A stretch of DNA of 64,000 bases, taken from Brevibacillus parabrevis (GTDB lineage: Bacteria; Bacillota; Bacilli; Brevibacillales; Brevibacillaceae). Made by a program: the position numbers and the translations under genes. A model generated the notes under the pieces. It searched no databases. It was not told the origin of the DNA and saw only the letters and a program-made list of their open reading frames with translations. Location: the NCBI RefSeq assembly GCF_003710905.1, contig NZ_RHHV01000032.1, forward strand, positions 1 through 64,000, in the 5' to 3' direction. Positions 57,698 to 64,000 of this stretch are shown here, piece by piece; the first letter of the stretch is position 1, and every line of letters starts with the position of its first letter.

Positions 57698-59265
57698 GCT
57701 GGATCTCCCCCTTTTTTCGGCCCTGGCTTCTGATTCGCTCCTTGCCTGATTTTTTGATAATCTCCCGTCAAGTGAGGGCGCGTGTTCATCATCCACCACG
57801 GCGCGCGGACGAGCGTGTCCTTCCATTCCGCCACCTTGATCGGCCCGACTGGTGTCAAGTACGGCACGCCCAGCGAGCGAATCGTGCTCAGGTGGATGAC
57901 GGTCACAATAATGCCGAGCATGATTCCCAACAAGCCGAGCGATCCGGCGAGAAACATCATCGGAAAGCGCAGCAGGCGAATGGCGATGCCCGCGATATAG
58001 TGCGGAATCATAAAGGAAGCAATCCCTGTGATGGCGACCACGATGACCATCGGAGCGGAAACCAGTCCTGCTTGTACGGCTGCCTGACCGATGACGAGCG
58101 CCCCGACGATGCTGACAGCGGCCCCGACCTGCTTGGGCAGTCTGACCCCTGCTTCGCGCAGCGCTTCGAATGTAATTTCCATCAACAGCGCCTCGACCAA
58201 AGCCGGAAAAGGCACTGCTTCCCGGGAAGCTGCCATGCTGATCAACAGCGAGGTCGGCACCATCTCGTGATGAAACGTAATCAGGGCGACATAAAGGGAC
58301 GGCAGCAAGAAGGAAATCGCGGTGAACAAATAGCGCAACCAGCGGATCGTCGTACTCGCGAGCGAGCGCTGGTAATAATCCTCGCTGGATTGCAGCAGGG
58401 AAAACAGCGTAGTCGGTGCGATCAGCACAAACGGCGTGCCGTCTACCAAAATGGCGATGCGCCCTTCCAGCAAATTCCCGCAAGTGACATCCGGACGCTC
58501 GGTGGTCAAAATTTGCGGGAACGGCGATGCAGGATGATCTTCAATCAGTTCCTCGATGTAGCCGCTCTCCAGCACACCGTCGATTTCGATCCGGCCTAGT
58601 CTCGCCCTGACCTCTGCCACCAAGTCCTCGTCCACGATGCCTTCTATATAAGCGAGGACAACCTGGGTTTGTGTGTAGCCGCCGATTTGCATTTGCTCCA
58701 TTTTCAAAGCGGGCGTCTTGATCTGCCGTCTGAGCAGCGCCGTATTGACGTGGAGCGATTCCGTAAACCCTTCGCGCGGCCCCCGGACGACCCCTTCGGC
58801 GACCGGCTCTTCGATCTGCCTTTTTTCCCATCTGGCCAAGCCAAAGGCAATCGCTCTCTCCTGCTGGTCGATCAACAGAACCGGGTTGCCGTTTGCAATC
58901 GCTTCCAGGCATTGTTCTACGGTGCTCATTTCCCGCGATTTGGTTACGGGCACCAGATTGTCCAACAGCTTTGTCAGCGGGGAATCCTTCGGCAGCTTCG
59001 TCTGCATCAGGACAGACAACACGCTGCGCTCCAGCTCCTCCTGATTCGTCAAGCCGTCGATGTAGATCGCAAGCGCCCGGATCGTGCCGCCGATGCGAAA
59101 CGAGCGAAACACCACATCGGAGCAGTTGGCATACAAGTCTCTCAGCCGCTGCTCGTTGTCAGCCAGCTGCTTTTGCAAAGGCGTATGGGAAGGCGCTGTC
59201 TGCTGCTGCGTCTTCTGTTTGTGCGATCTCCACCACTTTCGCGCGTTTTCGCTCAGGCTCCCCAC
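57694..59265 (-). CDS. GerAA-type germinant-receptor subunit
   Basis: A 523-residue A subunit. A hydrophilic N-terminal domain of about 300 residues contains the GTIRALAIYIDGLTN, GGYTQTQVVLAYIEGIVDED and LEGRIAILVDGTPFVLIAPT blocks. A membrane domain with five or six spans follows, starting RWLRYLFTAISFLLPSLYVA, then a cytoplasmic tail. Cooperates with B and C subunits to sense nutrients and trigger germination. It is the first gene of the operon. The GTG at 59265 sits behind GAAAAGGGG. A sigma-G-like pair (GAAT and CATTTTA) is upstream near 59310-59335, but I hold it loosely. Membrane-proximal WWMMNTRPHLTGDYQKIRQ is the usual end. Confidence 0.95.
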   Translation of the reverse strand: MGSLSENARKWWRSHKQKTQQQTAPSHTPLQKQLADNEQRLRDLYANCSDVVFRSFRIGGTIRALAIYIDGLTNQEELERSVLSVLMQTKLPKDSPLTKLLDNLVPVTKSREMSTVEQCLEAIANGNPVLLIDQQERAIAFGLARWEKRQIEEPVAEGVVRGPREGFTESLHVNTALLRRQIKTPALKMEQMQIGGYTQTQVVLAYIEGIVDEDLVAEVRARLGRIEIDGVLESGYIEELIEDHPASPFPQILTTERPDVTCGNLLEGRIAILVDGTPFVLIAPTTLFSLLQSSEDYYQRSLASTTIRWLRYLFTAISFLLPSLYVALITFHHEMVPTSLLISMAASREAVPFPALVEALLMEITFEALREAGVRLPKQVGAAVSIVGALVIGQAAVQAGLVSAPMVIVVAITGIASFMIPHYIAGIAIRLLRFPMMFLAGSLGLLGIMLGIIVTVIHLSTIRSLGVPYLTPVGPIKVAEWKDTLVRAPWWMMNTRPHLTGDYQKIRQGANQKPGPKKGGDPA

Positions 59266-59400
59266 CCCCTTTTCAACGAAGCCGCCTCACTTTTTCCTGA
59301 GTCTCGCCTACTGTAAAATGAGTTAGAGAAATTTTGCCCCATTCGTACCACTTTTATCCTGTTTCCTTGCCCGGTGAGCCAGTTGCCCGTGCCAAAAGAA

Positions 59401-59427
59401 AAAACGCCCGGATCAACCGGACGTTTT
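59401..59427 (-). terminator. Intrinsic terminator
   Basis: AAAACGCCCGG and CCGGACGTTTT arms pair with one wobble around ATCAA. On the minus strand a T-rich run follows the small membrane-peptide gene. Confidence 0.6.
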
Positions 59428-59511
59428 GGACCGTAGCCATTTCCACAAATAGCAATAACAGGACGTCAGCACAAGCACGACAGTGATCGTCATGATAGTG
59501 TCAAAGCGCAT
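59413..59511 (-). CDS. 32-residue single-span membrane peptide
   Basis: Starts at ATG 59511 with GAAGGAGGCTATT just upstream, a very good ribosome site. It encodes MRFDTIMTITVVLVLTSCYC then YLWKWLRSKTSG: one hydrophobic span and a basic, Trp-rich end. Its stop lies within the arm of a terminator hairpin. The size and design match small stress- or sporulation-related membrane peptides, but I recognise no named family. It lies upstream of the ger operon on the same strand. Confidence 0.6.
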   Translation of the reverse strand: MRFDTIMTITVVLVLTSCYCYLWKWLRSKTSG

Positions 59512-59600
59512 AATAGCCTCCTTCTTTCTCCTACTCTTTTACTACGAAAAAACAGGCGATAAAGTCACGAAATCGCATCATCTTTCACGCATGTGTCTTC

Positions 59601-59638
59601 AAAAAGGAAAGAGCCTCGCAAACGCGAAGCCCTTTTTT
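59601..59638 (-). terminator. Intrinsic terminator of brnQ
   Basis: GGGCTTCGC and GCGAGGCTC arms (two G-T pairs), loop GTTT, followed by T-rich run on the minus strand, nine bases after the brnQ stop. Confidence 0.65.
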
Positions 59639-59646
59639 CGTTGTAG

Positions 59647-60987
59647 TTATTCCGTTTGGGAAGAGTGTTTTTGCCGCAATAGCAAAGCCCTTTTCCACAT
59701 GTCGAGCAGCATGCCGACTGCAACCGCGATCAAGGCAGGCATGACCCAGCCAGCGCCGACGTTGTAAAAAGGCAAGGCCGCGAGCACCTGGTCCCATTGG
59801 TGGGCGACAAGCAGGGCATTCGCCAAATCTGCCAGCCCAAACACGGCAACGACGCCAACCGTTGTCATATAAACGAAAGAGGTAGCCGGGATGAACCGCT
59901 CGACGAGAGCAAGCAAAATGAGCATGATCGCAATCGGGTAAATCGCACCTAAGACAGGCACGGATACTTGCAATATTTGTGTCAGTCCCAAGTTCGCAAC
60001 CAGCATGCTCAAGACGCATAAAACCGTCACCCAGCCCTTGTACGGCAAACCGCCGAACAGGCCGTGGAAATACTGACTGCAAGAAGTGACGAGCCCAATC
60101 GATACACACAGACAGGCGACCGTAAAAATCACCCCGAGGATCAGCGTTCCACTTGCCCCAAACAGGTGGTCCATCATGTTCGCGAGCAGCTGGGCGCCAT
60201 TTTCCGCTTTTCCTAAAGAAGCGGCAGACGCGCCCATGATGCCCAGAACGACGTAAATCACTGTCAGCAAAAATCCAGCTCCAAGCCCTGCCTGAATCAT
60301 GCTTGCAGACAATTTTTTCTCGTCTGTCATCCCTTTCGCCCGCAGCGTATTGGCAATGACAATCCCGAAAATGAGGGCGGCAAGCGCATCCATCGTCAAG
60401 TAGCCGTCGAGAAAGCCTTGGGCAATCGGATTTGCTCCGTATTTGCCAGTCGGCGCACCTGTCTGTCCGAGCGGAGTAACCAGGCTTTTGATGTAAATCA
60501 GCGCGATGAGCGCCAGCAAGGCAGGCGTCAGCAGCTTCCCGAACCGATCGACGAGCTTGGAAGGCGACAGACTAAACCAGAACACGATCAGAAAAAACAC
60601 GACCGTGTACACGAGCAAGCTGATTTTGGAGGCAACCAGCTGTTCTGGCAAAAAAGGCGCCATCCCCATCTCGAAAGCGAGACTTCCCGCGCGCGGAATG
60701 GCGAGAGCCGGCCCGATCGAGACGTAAATCAGAAACGGAAAAATAAGAGCAAAAATCGGATGGACCCGGCTCGCCAATTGGTAGAAGCTGCCTGCTTTGG
60801 CAACGGCAACTACCCCGAGAATCGGCAGACCGACAGCCGACAGGACAAAGCCCAGCAAGGAAGACCAGACGAGCGAGCCAGCCTCCTGCCCAAGGTATGG
60901 CGGGAAAATCAAATTGCCTGCTCCAAAAAACATGGAGAATAACATGAAGCTGATGAGCATCCATTCTTTTTTAGACAGTGATGTCAT
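59647..60987 (-). CDS. brnQ: Branched-chain amino acid carrier BrnQ
   Basis: Sodium- or proton-coupled uptake of Leu, Ile and Val. A 446-residue protein with twelve spans; the family start MLISFMLFSMFFGAGNLIFP is plain, then FPFLIYVSIGPALAIPRAG and DGYLTMDALAALIFGIV. It has the expected length. The ATG at 60987 follows GGGAGG at 14 bases, a long spacing; no better in-frame start exists. Upstream I see no T-box or other leader structure, only a short dyad CGCAAT/ATTGCG near 61073. It is divergent from the SDR gene. Confidence 0.95.
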   Translation of the reverse strand: MTSLSKKEWMLISFMLFSMFFGAGNLIFPPYLGQEAGSLVWSSLLGFVLSAVGLPILGVVAVAKAGSFYQLASRVHPIFALIFPFLIYVSIGPALAIPRAGSLAFEMGMAPFLPEQLVASKISLLVYTVVFFLIVFWFSLSPSKLVDRFGKLLTPALLALIALIYIKSLVTPLGQTGAPTGKYGANPIAQGFLDGYLTMDALAALIFGIVIANTLRAKGMTDEKKLSASMIQAGLGAGFLLTVIYVVLGIMGASAASLGKAENGAQLLANMMDHLFGASGTLILGVIFTVACLCVSIGLVTSCSQYFHGLFGGLPYKGWVTVLCVLSMLVANLGLTQILQVSVPVLGAIYPIAIMLILLALVERFIPATSFVYMTTVGVVAVFGLADLANALLVAHQWDQVLAALPFYNVGAGWVMPALIAVAVGMLLDMWKRALLLRQKHSSQTE

Positions 60988-61209
60988 TGTCGAACATACT
61001 ACCTCCCTTCATAATGAGAGGCATTCTATCAACTTTTTGTGCTCTGCGCCAGCCTTTCCCCATTTTTCGCAATAGCAAATGGATTGCGAGTTTTCTTTTA
61101 TGGAAAGCTCTGGCACTCGACTATCGGCATTTTCTGGCTGCTCAAGATGTCAAACTTTTAAACGTGTCTGTTCCATCGATTTCAAAAATGATAATCGCTC
61201 ATTCTCAAC

Positions 61210-61226
61210 ATGACACTAGATGTCAT
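61210..61226. promoter_or_regulatory. Palindromic operator candidate upstream of SDR
   Basis: ATGACA-CTAGA-TGTCAT is a perfect 6-5-6 inverted repeat 43 bases before the SDR start, a typical place and shape for a TetR- or MarR-type operator. No such regulator gene is adjacent. Confidence 0.45.
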
Positions 61227-61268
61227 ATTACTACGTGTATGATGAAATAAATAAGTGCGAAGGAGTAG

Positions 61269-62114
61269 ATGAACTTGAAGAGACTCGCTGGGAAAATCGC
61301 TCTCGTAACCGGAGGAAGTCGAGGGGCAGGACGAGGGATCGCCATTGAACTCGGGAAAGCCGGAGCAGTCGTTTATGTGTCGGGAAGAAGTTTGCGAGGG
61401 ACTACTACAAACGGTTTTCCAGGCAGTATTGATGAAACGGTCGAGGAGATTCTGAAAAATGGTGGCGAGGCATACGCATGTCGTTGCGATCATACCCGTG
61501 ATGAGGATACGCAAGCTTTGATCGAGAGAATCCGCCAGGAACAAGGACGTCTCGATATACTTGTGAATAACGTCTGGGGACTGCATGACTTGGACGTGAA
61601 TTTACAACCGAAACCTTTCTGGGAATATCCGCTGAACATGTGGGATGCTATGTTTCAAAGCGGAGTACGTGCACAAATAGCGACCAACCATTATGCGATC
61701 CCGCTTATGCTGGAAGCTGATTCTGGGTTGATCGTACATACCACTTTCCGGGATCAGGATAAGTATTTAGGAACTTTCTATTACGACCTTGCCAAGAATA
61801 CGATTAACCGCTCCGTGTTCGGACTCGCTCATGATCTCAAAAACACGAAAATAACGGCGGTAGCGGTCTCCCCTGGTTGGATGAGAACAGAACTGGTATT
61901 AAGAAATTTCAATACAGACGAAAATCATTGGAAGGAAGTGGAAGCTCTTAAACATACGGAGTCGCCGCATTATATTGGGCGCGCTGTGTCTGCCCTGGCA
62001 GGGGATGGCGAAGTGAAGCTTAAAAACGGACTGGTCCTGCAAGTTGGTGATCTTGCCCGGGAATACGGATTCACCGATGTTGATGGACGATTTATCCCCC
62101 CTTTTCTCATCTGA
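61269..62114 (+). CDS. Short-chain dehydrogenase/reductase, DHRS1-like
   Basis: A 281-residue NAD(P)-dependent oxidoreductase. It has the cofactor motif LVTGGSRGAGRGIA near residue 13, VNNVW for the NNAG motif, and Tyr-x3-Lys in YYDLAKNTINR. A long C-terminal part (VEALKHTESPHYIGRAVSAL) covers the substrate. The resemblance is to mammalian DHRS1 and its bacterial relatives; the substrate is unknown. The ATG at 61269 follows AAGGAGTAG. A palindrome upstream suggests control by a dedicated repressor. A perfect 15-pair terminator lies beyond its end. Confidence 0.92.
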   Translation: MNLKRLAGKIALVTGGSRGAGRGIAIELGKAGAVVYVSGRSLRGTTTNGFPGSIDETVEEILKNGGEAYACRCDHTRDEDTQALIERIRQEQGRLDILVNNVWGLHDLDVNLQPKPFWEYPLNMWDAMFQSGVRAQIATNHYAIPLMLEADSGLIVHTTFRDQDKYLGTFYYDLAKNTINRSVFGLAHDLKNTKITAVAVSPGWMRTELVLRNFNTDENHWKEVEALKHTESPHYIGRAVSALAGDGEVKLKNGLVLQVGDLAREYGFTDVDGRFIPPFLI

Positions 62115-62191
62115 TCCGTTATACAGCAGAAACCTTTCTCATCGAACGACAAATACTTGTTACCAAGAATCCACATGAAAGCCTTTTGAAA

Positions 62192-62247
62192 AAAGAGAAC
62201 CGCTTGCCCTCAGGCTTTTTCGGCCGTCGCAGCAAGCGGTTCTCTTT
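62192..62247. terminator. Bidirectional terminator between SDR and YheC/YheD
   Basis: AAAGAGAACCGCTTG and CAAGCGGTTCTCTTT are perfect 15-base arms around a 26-base loop, with A-run and T-run. It serves both converging genes. Confidence 0.85.
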
Positions 62248-62270
62248 GCTTTTCAACGCGCTCCACGCAC

Positions 62271-62963
62271 TCAACGCTTCCGCATCGCCAAAATACGCCT
62301 GTAAAAAGTCTGATCCTGAAGCTGCTGGAACAAAGATAGCGACGGGCGAAAATTCGCTTCGATGATCCACGGCTTGCCGTGAATGTCGATCCCCATGTCC
62401 AGGCCGATCTCCCGCAACGTCGGGTACGCCGTTCCCAACCGTTTGGCTACCGCCATGGACACTTGCCGAATTTCTCCGAGCAGATTCAGATTCGCTGCAA
62501 TGTTCGACTGCTTGATCGCCGTGCGAAGCGGCAGCACTTTTCCGCGGCTGCGGGCGACGTTCGTCACGACGAAGCCCGGCCCGGCGAGTTTGGCTACCCA
62601 TCCGGTAATCACCCAGGGAGAGTGTTTCCCTTTGCGCTGGATCATCACGCGGACATCAAACGGCTTTCCGTTGATGCGCCCAAGCGGAATGCGCGGTTGA
62701 AGCAGATACGTTTTCGGGCGAAACAATGATTTCGCATATTGGACAGCCTTTTCCTTGCCTTCGACTGTCCGGCGGTGCTTGCCGCTATGAATCAAATAAC
62801 GGTCGTCTCCCAAATCGGTCAGCTGGATAATCCCGGCCCCGCCGCCTCCCCCGGACGGCTTCAGCATGACACGCTTGTAGTCCGCTGCGTACTCCCATAA
62901 CGCTTCGGGAGAAAACAGCCGGGTTCTGGGCAAATGCTCACGCAGGAACTCATCCTGAACCAT
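62271..62963 (-). CDS. YheC/YheD-family ATP-grasp protein
   Basis: A 230-residue (from this ATG) ATP-grasp enzyme of the YheC/YheD spore-coat-associated family. It has MLKPSGGGGGAGIIQLT for nucleotide binding, the PFDVRVMIQRKGKHSPWVI core and IGLDMGIDIHGKPWIIEANF, the metal-binding end. Family members have unknown ligase-type activity; B. subtilis copies are coat-associated. The family N-terminus normally starts further up with GKWGKHQH-like residues, and that sequence is present upstream in the same frame. The only reachable start there is ATA at 63005, overlapping the panD stop as ATAA and eight bases after GGAGAG. The true protein may therefore be 244 residues. Confidence 0.85.
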   Translation of the reverse strand: MVQDEFLREHLPRTRLFSPEALWEYAADYKRVMLKPSGGGGGAGIIQLTDLGDDRYLIHSGKHRRTVEGKEKAVQYAKSLFRPKTYLLQPRIPLGRINGKPFDVRVMIQRKGKHSPWVITGWVAKLAGPGFVVTNVARSRGKVLPLRTAIKQSNIAANLNLLGEIRQVSMAVAKRLGTAYPTLREIGLDMGIDIHGKPWIIEANFRPSLSLFQQLQDQTFYRRILAMRKR

Positions 62964-63001
62964 GTGCTGGTGCTTGCCCCATTTTCCTACGTTTGGCGCT
63001 T

Positions 63002-63394
63002 TTATGGCAATGTCTCTCCATTCGTAATGAGATGGTGCTCTTCGACTTTCGTAATGCGATTTTGTTCATCCACAAACACGACCTTCGGCACCAGCTGGTC
63101 GCATTCGCTCTCCTCGAACATGCCCATGCTTAAAATGATGACGATGTCGCCGGGGGAAAACAGATGGGCAGGCGGGCCGTTCAAACAGATTTTGCCGCTT
63201 CCTTCCGCTGCTGGCAGGGCGTATGTTTTCCAGCGCGTCGCGTTCCGCAAGCTGGTGATTTGCACAATTTCGTAAGGCTTGATGTCAGCCGCTTTCATCA
63301 GGGTTAAATCAATCGTAATGCTGCCGACGTAGTCAAGCTCGGCTTGCGTCACTGTCGCCCTGTGGATTTTGCCTTTGCACATGTGGCGTTGCAT
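63002..63394 (-). CDS. panD: Aspartate 1-decarboxylase
   Basis: Makes beta-alanine from aspartate for pantothenate and CoA. It is a pyruvoyl enzyme of 130 residues, started at 63394 with AAAAGGAGTGAAC upstream. The self-cleavage site Gly24-Ser25 lies in YVGSITID, preceded by KGKIHRATVT with the catalytic Lys9. The C-terminal domain has NATRWKTYALPAAEGSG and GDIVIILSMG. panB and panC are not adjacent, which is unusual. It lies behind the malate/lactate dehydrogenase gene and before the YheC/YheD gene on the same strand. Confidence 0.96.
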   Translation of the reverse strand: MQRHMCKGKIHRATVTQAELDYVGSITIDLTLMKAADIKPYEIVQITSLRNATRWKTYALPAAEGSGKICLNGPPAHLFSPGDIVIILSMGMFEESECDQLVPKVVFVDEQNRITKVEEHHLITNGETLP

Positions 63395-63479
63395 CGGATG
63401 TTCACTCCTTTTCAAACCGCTGACATCAGTCTATGTGCGAGAGAATGTCCCGGAAACCACTGGACAGCGAAAGCTTTGC

Positions 63480-64000
63480 TCACACCCGATAGACTGCTTG
63501 CGCCAGATCGATTCCGTAGCCGGAACACAACTTGTTGAGATCCTCCACCACCGTCTGCGTCAAAGGAATGCCATCCTGCTTATGCGCTGCCATCTTTCTC
63601 TGCTCGATTTCTCCCGGAATCAAGATTTCCGCCACGTGGGCTGCACGCGGAACTTTTTTGATCTCCCGGATATATTCGTCCATCTTTTGCAAAAATGCGT
63701 CCACAGGCAAAAAGCGCTGCACATCGATGCACAAAAAGACGTGTCCGATGTTTTGCGGATCATGCCAGTTGTCGTACAAGCTTTTGACACTGGCTCCAGC
63801 CGCAGCTCCGGTCAGCAGCCCGCATAAAATATCGATGAACATCGAAAGCCCGTAGCCTTTTGCCCCGCCGATCGGCAAAAGAGAGCCGAGCAACGCTTTA
63901 TGTGGGTCATGCGTTGGCAAGCCGTCCGCGTCTATGGCCCAGTCTTGCGGGATCGTCGTCCCTGTTTTGGCTGCCAGAGCAATCTTGCCGCGCGCCGCAA
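63480..64000 (-). CDS. Malate/L-lactate/ureidoglycolate dehydrogenase family, 5' end outside window
   Basis: The last about 173 codons of an Ldh2-type NAD(P)-dependent oxidoreductase; the start lies beyond base 64000. Visible family blocks are TGTTIPQDWAIDADG, the HDPHKALLGSLLPIGGAKGY cofactor-binding stretch (with G-GAKGYGLS) and LCGLLTGAAAG. Relatives oxidise malate, L-lactate, sulfolactate or ureidoglycolate. Substrate and full length cannot be judged here. It runs on the same strand as panD, 85 bases upstream. A sulfolactate dehydrogenase role would be of interest given the comB relic elsewhere, but that is speculation. Confidence 0.9.
   Translation of the reverse strand, partial: AARGKIALAAKTGTTIPQDWAIDADGLPTHDPHKALLGSLLPIGGAKGYGLSMFIDILCGLLTGAAAGASVKSLYDNWHDPQNIGHVFLCIDVQRFLPVDAFLQKMDEYIREIKKVPRAAHVAEILIPGEIEQRKMAAHKQDGIPLTQTVVEDLNKLCSGYGIDLAQAVYRV

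Noticed and set aside
57698..58483. Long extension of the small D-type frame into the GerAA gene
   Set aside because: Only the last 72 codons are membrane-protein-like; the rest is antisense-like noise within gerAA in another frame.
60978..61250. 90-codon plus-strand frame between brnQ and SDR
   Set aside because: It has no ribosome site, crosses the palindromic operator, and has no recognisable features.
1..64000. tRNA, rRNA, insertion sequences, phage genes
   Set aside because: I looked for tRNA GTTCRANYC loops, rRNA blocks, transposase motifs and terminal repeats and saw none. A formal scan (tRNAscan, ISfinder, Rfam) would be needed for certainty.

Overview
The window reads as chromosome of a Gram-positive, endospore-forming Firmicute, most likely Brevibacillus or a close Paenibacillaceae relative (inference). 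The grounds are a complete GerA-type germination operon, a CsxC-like spore-surface protein, a YheC/YheD coat-type protein, a spore-protein (SASP) remnant, AGGAGG-type ribosome binding sites, and frequent GTG and TTG starts. Base composition is moderate throughout, except for one strikingly GC-rich acetyltransferase gene at 34041-34598. I see no rRNA, tRNA, CRISPR array, insertion sequence or integrase.

Layout. (1) 90-5611: selO, then a single-gene antiphage defence locus, a reverse transcriptase fused to a nitrilase domain (DRT type 1/UG1). (2) 5686-29291: an iron-acquisition region. It holds four siderophore-binding lipoprotein units, four AraC-type regulators (three joined to binding-protein domains), a YbtP/YbtQ (IrtAB)-like ABC pair, an MFS transporter and six Fur-box-like sites. 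Catalase, DUF6138-like, CsxC-like, SufR-like, EAL and small lipoprotein genes are interspersed. Two AraC-lipoprotein units are single open frames that run straight through an internal Fur box, ribosome binding site and lipoprotein signal. (3) 29429-35842: small unknown genes, a VOC protein, a GreA/GreB-like factor with a leader peptide, a globin-coupled GGDEF-EAL protein, the GC-rich GNAT gene, an orphan BlaI repressor, and yjdF under its riboswitch. (4) 35838-46511: secreted RCC1-repeat protein, catalase, a decayed comB-like gene, a small beta-rich protein, an APH-like kinase, a truncated SDR, a cold-shock gene, rhodanese, a CAP-domain protein under a c-di-AMP (ydaO) riboswitch, homoserine dehydrogenase and peptide deformylase. 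(5) 46691-50359: aminotransferase, DMT exporter and membrane acyltransferase. (6) 50555-59265: an eight-gene ger operon (A, small D, B, B, C, FMN glutamate-synthase-like, DUF2071, C) with chained stop/start overlaps. (7) 59413-64000: a micro-membrane peptide, brnQ, an SDR with a palindromic operator, YheC/YheD, panD and a partial malate/lactate dehydrogenase.

How the genes work together. The iron region looks built for uptake of several, probably foreign, siderophores under Fur plus ligand-sensing AraC control. No FecCD-type permease and no dedicated ATPase gene is present, so the binding proteins must share permeases encoded elsewhere. The ger operon should build a spore inner-membrane nutrient receptor. 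Two riboswitches, one globin-coupled c-di-GMP enzyme and one free EAL enzyme show layered small-molecule signalling.

Confidence is high for conserved families, moderate for regulatory sites found by eye, and low for the small open frames.
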